Assembly: GCA_938030665.1 (NCBI GenBank)
Contig: CALHHY010000025.1
Span: forward strand, 1-64,000
DNA: 64,000 nucleotides
Source of the DNA: an uncultured Litoreibacter sp.
GTDB taxonomy: Bacteria; Pseudomonadota; Alphaproteobacteria; Rhodobacterales; Rhodobacteraceae
Reading direction: 5' to 3'
Part shown: in pieces, positions 1 through 8,299 of the stretch
Position numbering within the stretch: position 1 is the stretch's first letter
Layout of the letters: every line of letters starts with the position of its first letter
Made by a program: the position numbers and the translations under genes
The notes under the pieces: generated by a model
Told to the model about the DNA's origin: nothing
Databases searched by the model: none
The model's input: only the letters and a program-made list of their open reading frames with translations

Positions 1-701
1 GGCCAGACCTCGAGGCTGTCGCCGCGGACCCGGAACGCGCCGCGCTGAAACGCCTGATCATTGCGTTTGTATTGCTGGGCCACCAAGTCAGCCATGACCT
101 TGCGCTGGTCATATTCCTGCCCGCTATGCAGATCCTGCGTCATCGCCCCGTAGGTTTCGACGCTGCCGATGCCGTATATGCAGGATACGGAGGCCACGAT
201 GATCACGTCATCTCGTTCCAGCAGGGCGCGGGTGGCGGAGTGGCGCATGCGGTCGATCTGCTCGTTAATCTGGCTTTCTTTCTCGATATAGGTGTCGGAG
301 CGGGCGACATAGGCCTCGGGCTGATAGTAGTCGTAATAGCTAACGAAATACTCCACCGCATTGTCCGGGAAGAATCCTTTGAATTCGCCGTAAAGCTGGG
401 CTGCCAGTGTTTTATTGGGGGCCAGAATGATGGCGGGGCGCTGCGTTTCCTCGATCAGCTTGGCCATGGTAAAGGTCTTGCCGGTGCCCGTGGCCCCCAG
501 CAACACCTGATCCCGTTCGCCCCCCTTTATCCCCGCTGACAGCTCCTTGATCGCGGTCGGTTGGTCGCCCGCCGGCTCGAACTCCGTCTCCAGCTTGAAG
601 AGTTTGCCACCTTCCAGCTTCTCGCGCGTTTTCACGTCCGGCGCCGGGTTGCTCAGAATCTCTTGTTGCGCGGGCATGGCTTCGGGGGAGTTATTGTGCA
701 T
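1..701 (-). CDS. uvrB: UvrABC excinuclease subunit B, N-terminal part (cut by window edge)
   Basis: UvrB is the damage-verifying helicase-like subunit of nucleotide excision repair; it is loaded on DNA by UvrA and then recruits UvrC. The minus-strand translation from the ATG at 701 begins [17 protein letters not shown] and carries the Walker A stretch [17 protein letters not shown], then [15 protein letters not shown] and the [24 protein letters not shown] beta-hairpin region in shorter form typical of UvrB. About 233 codons are present; the helicase motifs IV-VI and UvrC-binding tail lie beyond the left edge. A second in-frame ATG at 677 is an alternative start. Identification is firm. Confidence 0.97.
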   Translation of the reverse strand, partial: MHNNSPEAMPAQQEILSNPAPDVKTREKLEGGKLFKLETEFEPAGDQPTAIKELSAGIKGGERDQVLLGATGTGKTFTMAKLIEETQRPAIILAPNKTLAAQLYGEFKGFFPDNAVEYFVSYYDYYQPEAYVARSDTYIEKESQINEQIDRMRHSATRALLERDDVIIVASVSCIYGIGSVETYGAMTQDLHSGQEYDQRKVMADLVAQQYKRNDQAFQRGAFRVRGDSLEVW

Positions 702-1005
702 CTGCGGCTCCAAAAAGCGGGTCCCCTATAGATGACCGCTTTGACCACGGCTTCAAGGCGGAACATGACAGCCGGCACGGCTTAGCACATGCTTCACCAT
801 GTCATGTTCATCCGCTGACCGGCTACCCTCAACGCCCGAATCCGGGGCACAGGGGCCTCAATGAAGGTTGCCTCAGGCCAGTTGCGGCAGGGGAGCTTTT
901 CTCTATAGGTTGCCAGGGCCAGTGTCGTGTTTCGATCCAAACCCGTTCGAACGGTGATTGAAAACCTTACCGAATACGACAGGAACACAGGGTTATGAGA
1001 GTGCT
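702..1005. other. Intergenic stretch between uvrB and methyltransferase
   Basis: About 300 bases between the divergent uvrB and methyltransferase genes. Short frames exist on both strands but show no recognisable domain or ribosome binding site. It presumably holds the two divergent promoters; I see no tRNA, repeat or clear terminator. Confidence 0.5.
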
Positions 1006-1704
1006 ATGCTGAAGAAACTAGTTACAGCCGCAAAATTACAGTTTCTTGACCCAGTTTCTCGCAGAGTGAAGACCGAGAAACTGACGTATCTAAGCCATTC
1101 CAAGCTACGTAGCCTCAACGCATGTTTGAAAGAACTTGAGGCACGTGATGTCGTCGGCGATTTCTTTGACCTGGGAATCGCGCTTGGCGGTTCGTCGATC
1201 ATTCTTGCCAAAGCCAAAGGAACGCGCCGTTTCTCCGGGTATGATGTATTTGGCATGATACCACCACCGGGCGACGCAGACGCCGCTGACACCCATGAGC
1301 GGTACAAGGTGATCACTGGTGGTCGCTCCAAAGGGATCGATGGAGATGTGTATTACTACGGGTATGACGCCCAGCTTTACGATCGCGTGGTTGCAAATTT
1401 TGCTTCGTTTGACCTCGATGTGGACGGTGAAGACATTTCGCTGCACAAGGGACTTTTCGAAGACACGTTGAAGCTTTCTGACGATGATCGCGTGGCTCTG
1501 GTTCACATCGACTGCGATTGGCATGACCCTGTACAATTCTGTCTTCAAACCGTCGCGCCCTACCTATCAAAGGGCGGGTTAATCATTGTTGATGACTACA
1601 ACGACTATGAAGGATGCCGGAAAGCGACTAACGAGTTTCTGGCGACCAACCCGTCATTCCGACTTCGGCGCAGCCGTCCACATGCAATTATTGAACGCGC
1701 ATAG
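1006..1704 (+). CDS. TylF/MycF-like SAM-dependent O-methyltransferase family protein
   Basis: About 232 residues from the ATG at 1006; a TTG at 958 would add 16 residues that look unlike family sequence. The middle has a SAM-binding-like strand-turn (GDFFDLGIALGGSSIILAKA) and an acidic segment VALVHIDCDWHDPVQFCL followed by GGLIIVDDYNDYEGCRKA, the arrangement of TylF/MycF macrocin O-methyltransferases in which Asp residues bind the metal. The substrate is unknown. It sits alone between uvrB and an NDUFS4-like gene, about 700 bases upstream of flagellin; a role in modifying a surface glycan is possible but is only inference. More A/T-rich than the flanking genes, which hints at acquisition. 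Confidence 0.75.
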   Translation: MLKKLVTAAKLQFLDPVSRRVKTEKLTYLSHSKLRSLNACLKELEARDVVGDFFDLGIALGGSSIILAKAKGTRRFSGYDVFGMIPPPGDADAADTHERYKVITGGRSKGIDGDVYYYGYDAQLYDRVVANFASFDLDVDGEDISLHKGLFEDTLKLSDDDRVALVHIDCDWHDPVQFCLQTVAPYLSKGGLIIVDDYNDYEGCRKATNEFLATNPSFRLRRSRPHAIIERA

Positions 1705-1793
1705 GCGGGGTTTGGCGGAAATTACTGTCATTCAGGCTTGTTTTAGTAGGCCAAGCCTTGGTATCCAAACCGCATCTTGAGGAAAGACCGACC

Positions 1794-2105
1794 ATGCGCG
1801 CACGAATTTACCAACCGGCAAAGACCGCCATGTCCTCCGGGCAGGCCAAAACCAAAGGCTGGATTCTGGAATTCGTCAGCGAAACCGCACGTGATGTCGA
1901 CCCTTTGATGGGTTGGACCTCCTCCGGCGACACGCAGGCTCAGGTGCGTCTGTCCTTCGCCAGCAAGGAGGCTGCGCTGGAATACGCGCAGGAAAACGGT
2001 ATCGATGCGGTCGCGACCGAACCAAAGAAGCGCAAGCCGGTGATCCGTCCAGGCGGGTATGGCGAGAACTTTGCGACGAACCGCCGTGGAGTTTGGACCC
2101 ACTAG
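1794..2105 (+). CDS. NDUFS4-like complex I accessory protein (ETC complex I subunit family)
   Basis: 103 residues starting MRARIYQPAKTAMSSGQAK, with the start set by GAGGAAAG about 10 bases upstream. The sequence W(I)LEF followed by DPLMGWTSSGD and a C-terminal RPGGYGENFATNR matches the family of the eukaryotic NDUFS4 (18 kDa) complex I subunit, which alphaproteobacteria share. The protein is expected to attach to the peripheral arm of NADH dehydrogenase on the cytoplasmic side. No nuo genes are nearby, which is usual for this accessory gene. Firm family call, role inferred from the mitochondrial homologue. Confidence 0.88.
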   Translation: MRARIYQPAKTAMSSGQAKTKGWILEFVSETARDVDPLMGWTSSGDTQAQVRLSFASKEAALEYAQENGIDAVATEPKKRKPVIRPGGYGENFATNRRGVWTH

Positions 2106-2440
2106 CGGCGCAGAGCCTCGGCTTGCCTAGGGTCCGGAATTTATAAACAGTCCCGATTTTAACAGACGTCCGCTCAAGGCGCTTTTTTCTTGCGCTCGGC
2201 TTTTAGCTTGGACTGCGGTCGATTGTGGAGCCGATTCACGCATTCTTTCGACTAAAATTATCCAGATAGCGTTGGTTTGGATTAGGATTTCGTTAGGCCA
2301 ACTCGGGTCAATTCGGCTCACCTAAAGCATTTGGGTGAAGACGGGTGGAACACTTCTCTTCAGGTGTCAGAACGGCATTCGCTCCGCAATACGCGGAATA
2401 AAAGTTACGACGTCGAAGGCGTCACAGTGAAGGAACTACA
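2106..2440 (+). promoter_or_regulatory. Flagellin upstream region and mRNA leader with two short stem-loops
   Basis: No gene is visible here. Just upstream of the flagellin ATG are two small inverted repeats: TCCGC/GCGGA at 2383-2397 (loop AATAC) and GACG/CGTC at 2409-2423, followed by the AAGGA ribosome binding site. Stem-loops in the flagellin leader are of interest because FlbT, encoded 2 kb downstream, controls flagellin mRNA through its 5' leader in Caulobacter. I could not recognise a convincing sigma-54 or sigma-28 promoter by eye. Confidence 0.4.
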
Positions 2441-3916
2441 ATGTCAAGTATTCTGACAAATAACGGCGCCATGGTCGCGCTGCAGACCCTCAAAAGCATC
2501 AATGCCGATCTGAATAAAGTGCAGGCGGAAATCTCCACCGGTAAATCCGTGGGCTCGGCAAAGGATAACTCGGCCCTTTGGGCGATCTCCAAAGTGATGG
2601 AGTCGGATGTTCAGGGCTTCAACTCGATCTCTGAAAGCCTCTCCCTCGGCGAGTCAACCATCGCAGTGGCACGTCAGGGCGCGGAAACCACCACCGACCT
2701 TCTGACAGAGATCAAGGGCAAAATCGTTGCCGCACAGGAAGAAAACGTCGATCGGGAGAAGATCCAGACGGATATCGACGCGCTCGTCGCGCAAATCGGC
2801 TCCGTTACAGGTGCGGCCCAGTTTAACGGTTTGAACCTGCTGAAAGGCACTGAGGATCTGAACGTTCTGGCCTCATTGGACCGGCAGGAGTCCGGCCAGG
2901 TTACCGCGAATAACATCACAGTCGCACGGCAGGACCTGTCAACGGATGCCGGGGTCTATGGTACGGGGACGGCACTCAGCGCCAATGCTGTCGCCAGCGC
3001 GGGACCGATTGCCAATACCGGAAACACCGAAGCGATTACCTTTGCGACGGATGCCGATACCTCCGGGAACACCTTTGAAATTACGGTTGGTGGGTCGACT
3101 CTGACATTCGCAGCGGGCGATTTTACCGGTAACCAGGACGCTGCAGTCACAACAGTTGCAGCGGCTATCAACGCTCTTGGGCTGGAGGGGATCAGCGCGA
3201 ACGATAACGGTGCTGATCTGGAGATCACCTCCACCCGTGCCTTCGAAGATGTCGAAGTATCCTTCACCGGTGACGCCGCCACCCCGGGCAGCGTAACCGT
3301 CGGCGAACGTGCTGAAAACGTTACCTTCTCCAACGTGGCTCAAGTGAACGAGGGTGACGGGTATCGCATCACCGTCGGCTCTACCGTCGCAACTTATGTT
3401 GCCGGCAAAGGTGAAACCTTCGAAGATGTTGCGAATGGTCTGAAAACAGCGATTGACGCCGCAGAGATTGACGGTGTGACAACCCAAGTCACCACCGATG
3501 ACACCGGTGCTCAGGTTCTGAAAATCGACAATGACAGCGCAACCGCCATCACCACTTTCACCGCTGTTGGTGCCGCTGGCGGTGAAGCCTCGGGCGGCCT
3601 ATTTGGCCTCGACGCCGTTGACGTAACCAGCAACAGCGGCGCGGATGCCGCCCTGGCCAATATCGAGGTTCTGATCCAGAACTCCATCGACGCTGGTGCT
3701 GAATTTGGCTCGGCTCAGGGTCGGATTGAAATTCAGTCCGAATTTGTGAGCCAGCTGACTGACTCCTTGAAATCGGGTATCGGCACGCTGGTTGATGCCG
3801 ATATGGAAGAAGCATCCGCTCGCCTGCAGGCTTTGCAGGTACAGCAGCAGCTTGGCGTACAAGCCCTGTCGATTGCGAACCAGGCGCCGCAGAGTATTCT
3901 TTCTCTCTTCCGGTAA
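2441..3916 (+). CDS. Flagellin (filament subunit)
   Basis: 491 residues. The N-terminal D0/D1 helices (MSSILTNNGAMVALQTLKSI, residues 1-140) and the C-terminal D1/D0 helices (residues 400-491, ending QAPQSILSLFR) are typical alphaproteobacterial flagellin. The central surface-exposed part (about 195-380) contains two similar modules, roughly residues 198-278 and 293-375, each with a TF..ITVG..T...AG strand pattern, a helix and a T(D)D.GA.L.I strand, like the IN modules of flagellins. It is secreted through the flagellar export gate and polymerises at the tip. It heads the flagellin-flaF-flbT-DUF1217 unit, but a strong hairpin separates it from flaF. Larger than the roughly 275-residue core flagellins. 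Confidence 0.95.
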   Translation: MSSILTNNGAMVALQTLKSINADLNKVQAEISTGKSVGSAKDNSALWAISKVMESDVQGFNSISESLSLGESTIAVARQGAETTTDLLTEIKGKIVAAQEENVDREKIQTDIDALVAQIGSVTGAAQFNGLNLLKGTEDLNVLASLDRQESGQVTANNITVARQDLSTDAGVYGTGTALSANAVASAGPIANTGNTEAITFATDADTSGNTFEITVGGSTLTFAAGDFTGNQDAAVTTVAAAINALGLEGISANDNGADLEITSTRAFEDVEVSFTGDAATPGSVTVGERAENVTFSNVAQVNEGDGYRITVGSTVATYVAGKGETFEDVANGLKTAIDAAEIDGVTTQVTTDDTGAQVLKIDNDSATAITTFTAVGAAGGEASGGLFGLDAVDVTSNSGADAALANIEVLIQNSIDAGAEFGSAQGRIEIQSEFVSQLTDSLKSGIGTLVDADMEEASARLQALQVQQQLGVQALSIANQAPQSILSLFR

Positions 3917-3923
3917 GTTAAGC

Positions 3924-3953
3924 GGGCGAAGCGCGGTTGAAAGCGCTTCGCCC
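3924..3953 (+). terminator. Strong stem-loop between flagellin and flaF
   Basis: Perfect 11-bp inverted repeat GGGCGAAGCGC / GCGCTTCGCCC with an 8-base loop, beginning 7 bases after the flagellin stop. It is followed by TTCATACTCT rather than a T-run, so it may attenuate or protect the 3' end of the abundant flagellin mRNA while letting some transcription into flaF. Confidence 0.75.
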
Positions 3954-3978
3954 TTCATACTCTAAAAGGAGTAGAGAA

Positions 3979-4350
3979 TTGTCTGCATTGCAACTCGCCC
4001 AAGCCGCATATTCGAATCCGCTTGCCGCCACAAAAACCGACAGAGCGCTCGAATTTGATGTTATCGCCGCAACCACAACCAAGCTCCGCGCCGTCCAGGC
4101 TGAAGATACAAGCTATCCTCAGATTGTCAGTGCCGTTGATACCAACCGACGCATGTGGAGCCTGATTGCGTCATCAGTCTCAGACTCAGAGAATACATAT
4201 CCTAGCGATTTGAAAGCCGGCTTATTCTATCTCTTTGAATATACAAATCACGTAAGTCGCAGAATCCTTTCTGGCGAAGCAACAGTTGACAGCCTGATCG
4301 ACATAAACACCTCCATCCTACGCGGCCTGAAGGGTCAGGTCTCGCAATGA
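3979..4350 (+). CDS. flaF: Flagellar biosynthesis regulator FlaF
   Basis: 123 residues from the TTG at 3979, chosen because an AGGAG box lies 8 bases upstream and because FlaF proteins begin close to the ALQLAQAAYSNP motif; the ATG at 3937 lies inside the upstream stem-loop and would add 14 unrelated residues. FlaF is an alphaproteobacterial protein needed for flagellin production and export, acting with FlbT. The sequence has the expected RALEFDVIAATTTKL and NRRMWSLIASSV and the C-terminal ILRGLKGQ. It overlaps flbT by an ATGA. Confidence 0.92.
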   Translation: MSALQLAQAAYSNPLAATKTDRALEFDVIAATTTKLRAVQAEDTSYPQIVSAVDTNRRMWSLIASSVSDSENTYPSDLKAGLFYLFEYTNHVSRRILSGEATVDSLIDINTSILRGLKGQVSQ

Positions 4351-4742
4351 CCGGCCTCGTTCTCAAGCTCGGACCGAAAGAGCGTGTTTTGGTAAATGGT
4401 GTAGTTATCGAGAACGGGGACCGTCGCAGTCGAATGAATATCCTGACCCCCAATGCAAAAATTCTTCGCCTCCGCGACGCACTACACCCGAACGAAGCGA
4501 ACACACCTTTTCGACGTGTGTGCTATGTTCTTCAACTGATCCTTACCGGAGATGTTGAGGATAGCGAAGGAAAGAAACAAGTACTTCTTGGTCTCAATCA
4601 GCTTTCTCAAGCGATGGTGAACACACCAACGCATGACGAGATTTTGGCAGCCATACGGTTGGTCGAAGGAGATAAAACCTATGCCGCTTTAAGACTCATG
4701 CGAAGCCTGCTGCCAAATGAAGAACAGCTACTGAGGGCTTGA
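4347..4742 (+). CDS. flbT: Flagellar biosynthesis repressor FlbT
   Basis: 131 residues. FlbT is a post-transcriptional regulator of flagellin mRNA known from Caulobacter and relatives. The N-terminus LVLKLGPKERVLVNGVVIENGDRRSR and the RRVCYVLQLILTG segment are characteristic. It starts inside the flaF stop codon (ATGA), so the two are translationally coupled, and the DUF1217 gene begins 1 base after its stop. Confidence 0.94.
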   Translation: MTGLVLKLGPKERVLVNGVVIENGDRRSRMNILTPNAKILRLRDALHPNEANTPFRRVCYVLQLILTGDVEDSEGKKQVLLGLNQLSQAMVNTPTHDEILAAIRLVEGDKTYAALRLMRSLLPNEEQLLRA

Positions 4743-4743
4743 G

Positions 4744-5547
4744 ATGACTTTTGTTCCGGTATTGCCCATCAGCGGACTGGCGGGTTGGGAGTTTTTGAAA
4801 AGAACCGATAGATTGCAACGGGATGCGTTCGAGGGTTCGACCACAATCAAAAATGACGTCGATCATTTTGTAGAGAATTTTCCGCGAATCAACAGCAGTG
4901 ATGAGCTTCTTGATGATCGAAGGCTTTTGAGCGTTGCATTGGGCGCTTTTGGGCTTGAAGAAGACATCAATAATAAGTTCTTCATCAAAAGGATAATTGA
5001 TGACGGCACCACTGATTCAACTGCCCTTTCCAACGTCCTTGCAGATAAACGCTATAGAGATCTGGCAGCGGCATTTGAGAATGCCGATCGCTTCACTCAA
5101 CCAATAGAGTTTGCAAAGCGGATAGCTAATAAATTTGTATCTCAGTCCTTTGAAACGGCAGTCGGCGAACAGAACAATGACTTTCGGCTTGCGCTAAATC
5201 TAACAAGAAAGTTCGCGGAAATCTCAGACAGAGATACTTCGAATGATACAAAATGGTTCTCAATAATGGGTAACCCACCCCTTCGTGCCATCTTTGAAGG
5301 AGCACTTCGCCTTCCTTCATCCATAGGATCAGCACCTATTGACAGTCAATTGAACTTCTTTCGAGATCGAGCCAGATCGATACTCGGAACTGACGACGTT
5401 TCGGAGTTAGCTACTTCGCAAAAACAGGAAGAAGTCATTCGAAATTTTTTACTGCAAAAACAGGTTTCGAGTAGTATTGCCAGTTCGCCGAGTGCCACCG
5501 CACTTGTTCTTCTTCAAAACAGCAATCAGAGCCTCTCTCTTTTCTGA
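4744..5547 (+). CDS. DUF1217 family flagellar-locus protein
   Basis: 267 residues, mostly alpha-helical, no signal peptide or membrane segment. The pattern of ALGAFGLEEDINNKFFIKRII and repeated F..RA/N.F segments fits DUF1217, a family found almost only in alphaproteobacterial flagellar loci; its biochemical role is not established. It is the last gene of the flagellin unit and its 3' end overlaps the end of fliI, which is on the opposite strand, by 22 bases. Base composition is clearly richer in A/T than the housekeeping genes of this window. Confidence 0.8.
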   Translation: MTFVPVLPISGLAGWEFLKRTDRLQRDAFEGSTTIKNDVDHFVENFPRINSSDELLDDRRLLSVALGAFGLEEDINNKFFIKRIIDDGTTDSTALSNVLADKRYRDLAAAFENADRFTQPIEFAKRIANKFVSQSFETAVGEQNNDFRLALNLTRKFAEISDRDTSNDTKWFSIMGNPPLRAIFEGALRLPSSIGSAPIDSQLNFFRDRARSILGTDDVSELATSQKQEEVIRNFLLQKQVSSSIASSPSATALVLLQNSNQSLSLF

Positions 5548-6872
5548 GGCGCCGCACGGATAATACCGGCCAGTTTCTCCTGATGGCTAATGCTATCTGC
5601 GATTTCTTTCTCCTCTCCATTGGCTAAAAACGTTTCCAGTTTTGGACGCAACATGATTGCTTTGTCTATCATCGTATCTGCACCCGATTTATACAAACCC
5701 GCCTGGATCATTAATTCTGCATCCTTGTAAGTGGCCAATACTGACCGTGCTTCAGCAACCAATGATTTCGTTTCGTCATCAAGAGCTTTGTCAAAACTGC
5801 GTGACACAGATCTGAGCACGTCAATTGCTGGAAAGCGGCCGCGCTCGGCGATGGCACGGTCCAAGATGACATGACCGTCAAGCACCCCTCTCACAAGGTC
5901 TGCAACAGGTTCCTCCATATCGGACCCCGCTACCAAGACCGAGAAGATAGCCGTGATATCACCCTCTCCTTCGGGCCCGGGGCCCGCACGCTCACATAGT
6001 CCCATAACGGTTTGCGATGTCGAGGCAGGATAACCATCCAACGCCGCGGCCTCACCGCCAGCGACTGCGATTTCACGGTGCGCATCGCAAAATCGGGTCA
6101 ACGAGTCCGCAAGGAACAGCACATGCGCGCCCTGCGATCTCAAAAATTCCGCGATTGCCATAGCCGTCCAGGCTGCACGGCGCCGTTCGATAGGTGACTG
6201 ATCAGATGTCGCTGCAACGACCACGGCCTTTTTCAAGCCTTCGGGGCCTAGTGTGTCTTCGACAAACTCCCGCACCTCACGGCCACGTTCACCGATCATG
6301 GCAATGACCACATAATCCGCTGCGACGCGCTGCGCGAGTTGCGCCAAAAGGGTCGATTTTCCAACCCCCGAGCCTGCAAAAAGCCCAATCCGCTGGCCTC
6401 GGACAATCGGCAAGAACGTATTCAACACCGAAAATCCGGTCTCCAAGCGCCCCCCAAGACGTCGCCGCTGAGTTGCATTGGGCGGGGTGGCCCTTATTGG
6501 TTTCGGGAAATGACCCTTAGGAAGTGGCTTACCATCCAACGGCCGCCCATAGGCGTTCAGCACCCGACCGACCCAACTCAGATCAGGTTTTATTGCGCTT
6601 TCACCGATAAATTGCACCCTGTCACCGATTGCAACACCCTGCATCCCACCTGATAGCAGAACGTGAAGTTCTTGCGCCGATAAGGAAAGCACCTCGCCAA
6701 AATTCGCCTGATCTTTGCTGACTGTTTTGACGATATCGCCAACTCTCGCCAAACCGGACAGTCCACTTACCTTGATGAGGCCCGCCTCCGTCCCGGTAAC
6801 AAATCCAAAACGGCCAACCGCGTTGATGTCTTCAAGGTCACCGATCAACGGTGCGAAGCTCGATACGTTCAT
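5526..6872 (-). CDS. fliI: Flagellum-specific ATPase FliI
   Basis: 448 residues from the ATG at 6872, supported by AAGGA 9 bases upstream; the open frame extends 67 codons further but into flgB. FliI is the hexameric, F1-beta-like ATPase that feeds substrates to the flagellar type III gate with FliH. Walker A GSGVGKST is at residues 167-174, GERGREV at 194-200, and the DSLTRF Walker B region follows. It faces flgB across about 88 bases, so the two probably share a divergent promoter region. Confidence 0.97.
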   Translation of the reverse strand: MNVSSFAPLIGDLEDINAVGRFGFVTGTEAGLIKVSGLSGLARVGDIVKTVSKDQANFGEVLSLSAQELHVLLSGGMQGVAIGDRVQFIGESAIKPDLSWVGRVLNAYGRPLDGKPLPKGHFPKPIRATPPNATQRRRLGGRLETGFSVLNTFLPIVRGQRIGLFAGSGVGKSTLLAQLAQRVAADYVVIAMIGERGREVREFVEDTLGPEGLKKAVVVAATSDQSPIERRRAAWTAMAIAEFLRSQGAHVLFLADSLTRFCDAHREIAVAGGEAAALDGYPASTSQTVMGLCERAGPGPEGEGDITAIFSVLVAGSDMEEPVADLVRGVLDGHVILDRAIAERGRFPAIDVLRSVSRSFDKALDDETKSLVAEARSVLATYKDAELMIQAGLYKSGADTMIDKAIMLRPKLETFLANGEEKEIADSISHQEKLAGIIRAAPQKRERL

Positions 6873-6960
6873 CGGTAGTGATCCTTTTGTGTTTGCGATT
6901 ACGGTTTCTAAAGGAATCACCCTTAATTGTTCGTTGAAACCAATCGAGGGAGAAGCCCCG

Positions 6961-7350
6961 ATGTTTACATCACTGGACGTCATACAGTCGGCGCAAGCCA
7001 TGTCTCGCCACGCGGCGAAACAGCAGGCGATAGTGGCCGAAAATATCGCGCATGCTAACACACCCGGGTTCAAGGCGATGACGATGCCCGCCTATCAACC
7101 CGACGCAACAGGCATGGCACAAAACACAGGCCGCGCCGGATCGCGCGACAAGCATTTTCTGATTGCGCATGCCGCCCCCTCCACAACCGCTGAACGAGAT
7201 GCCGAGGCCCAACTATCCCCAAATGGCAACTCTGTATCGATTGAAACCGAGATGCTGAAGTCCATCGACGCGGAGCGTCAGCACAAACGCGCAATGACCG
7301 TCTACCGATCAACGCTTACCATTCTTCGCGCAAGTATCGGGCGATCATAA
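6961..7350 (+). CDS. flgB: Flagellar proximal rod protein FlgB
   Basis: 129 residues from the ATG at 6961 preceded by GAGGGAGAAG. The sequence AKQQAIVAENIAHANTPGFKA is the rod/hook family N-terminal motif (ANTPGF). FlgB forms the base of the rod on the MS ring. First gene of a tight plus-strand operon flgB-flgC-fliE-fliQ-flgF-flgG-flgA-flgH. Confidence 0.95.
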   Translation: MFTSLDVIQSAQAMSRHAAKQQAIVAENIAHANTPGFKAMTMPAYQPDATGMAQNTGRAGSRDKHFLIAHAAPSTTAERDAEAQLSPNGNSVSIETEMLKSIDAERQHKRAMTVYRSTLTILRASIGRS

Positions 7351-7353
7351 GTC

Positions 7354-7746
7354 ATGAATGATTTGAGTAAATCTTTAATGATGGCGGCCAGCGGCATGAA
7401 GGCTCAGGCGTCCCGGCTGCGCTTGGTTTCTGAAAATATGGCAAATACGGATACCCCCGGTTTCAGAAGGAAAACCGCTTCTTTCGAGCAGGAACTTGCC
7501 AAACTGGAAACAATGGGTGCAGTTAAACAGGGTCGCGTCCGGTTAGACCAAAGTGAGCTGACACGAAAATACGACCCATCCCACCCAATGGCGGATGACA
7601 CCGGATATTACGACGGGTCAAACGTAAATATCATTGTTGAAATAGCAGATGCGCGCGAAGCGCAACGCAGCTACGACGCCAACCTTAAAATGTTTGAGCA
7701 AACGCGGAAGATGTCTTCCTCGGTCCTCGACCTTCTTCGCCGCTAG
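7354..7746 (+). CDS. flgC: Flagellar proximal rod protein FlgC
   Basis: 130 residues. Family motif LRLVSENMANTDTPGFRRK near the N-terminus and the C-terminal EIADAREAQRSYDANLKMFEQ expected of FlgC. Starts 3 bases after flgB. Forms the proximal rod with FlgB and FlgF. Confidence 0.96.
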   Translation: MNDLSKSLMMAASGMKAQASRLRLVSENMANTDTPGFRRKTASFEQELAKLETMGAVKQGRVRLDQSELTRKYDPSHPMADDTGYYDGSNVNIIVEIADAREAQRSYDANLKMFEQTRKMSSSVLDLLRR

Positions 7747-7754
7747 GAACAGAT

Positions 7755-8030
7755 ATGGACATTTCCTCACAATTCGCCGCACAAAATTACGGTGCGCTAA
7801 AACCCGCGACCGCCCCTCAGGAAGGGGCCGGCTTGGCGGCCGCCGCAAAAGATTTTGCGGCCGTCATGCAACAAGGGGAAATGGCGGCTCAGCAGGCAGT
7901 CACGACCGGTGTCGATCCGCATACCCTCGTTGAAGCGCTTGCCCAGACAGAACTTGCCGTCCAGACCGCCGTGGCGGTCCGTGACAAGGTCGTTGAAGCA
8001 TATCAAGAGATTTTGCGGATGCCGGTATGA
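7755..8030 (+). CDS. fliE: Flagellar hook-basal body protein FliE
   Basis: 91 residues, the usual FliE size. The C-terminal half DPHTLVEALAQTELAVQTAVAVRDKVVEAYQEILRMPV is diagnostic. FliE joins the export gate and MS ring to the rod. Overlaps the start of fliQ by 4 bases. Confidence 0.95.
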   Translation: MDISSQFAAQNYGALKPATAPQEGAGLAAAAKDFAAVMQQGEMAAQQAVTTGVDPHTLVEALAQTELAVQTAVAVRDKVVEAYQEILRMPV

Positions 8031-8296
8031 TGCGCGAAGCGGAGTTTTTCGACATTTTGCGGGCTGCCCTTTGGGCCGCTGTCTCAATATCTACGCCGAT
8101 CCTGGTCACCGCCCTTGTAGTGGGCTTGTTGATCGGTTTGTTCCAAGCACTCACCTCAATCCAAGAGATGACCCTAACCTTTGTCCCCAAGGTTGGTGCC
8201 ATGCTTGCTGTTTTCTGGGTGTCAATGGCCTTCATGACACGAACCCTTACCAGCTTTTGGAACGACAATATTATCCCCATGATTGCAGGCAGTTAG
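8027..8296 (+). CDS. fliQ: Flagellar export gate protein FliQ
   Basis: 89 residues with two membrane helices (about 14-38 and 50-72). FliQ is a component of the FliPQR core of the flagellar type III secretion gate in the inner membrane; the LFQALTSIQEMTLTFVPK segment is highly conserved. Begins ATGATG inside the fliE stop. Confidence 0.96.
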   Translation: MMREAEFFDILRAALWAAVSISTPILVTALVVGLLIGLFQALTSIQEMTLTFVPKVGAMLAVFWVSMAFMTRTLTSFWNDNIIPMIAGS

Positions 8297-8299
8297 GCT

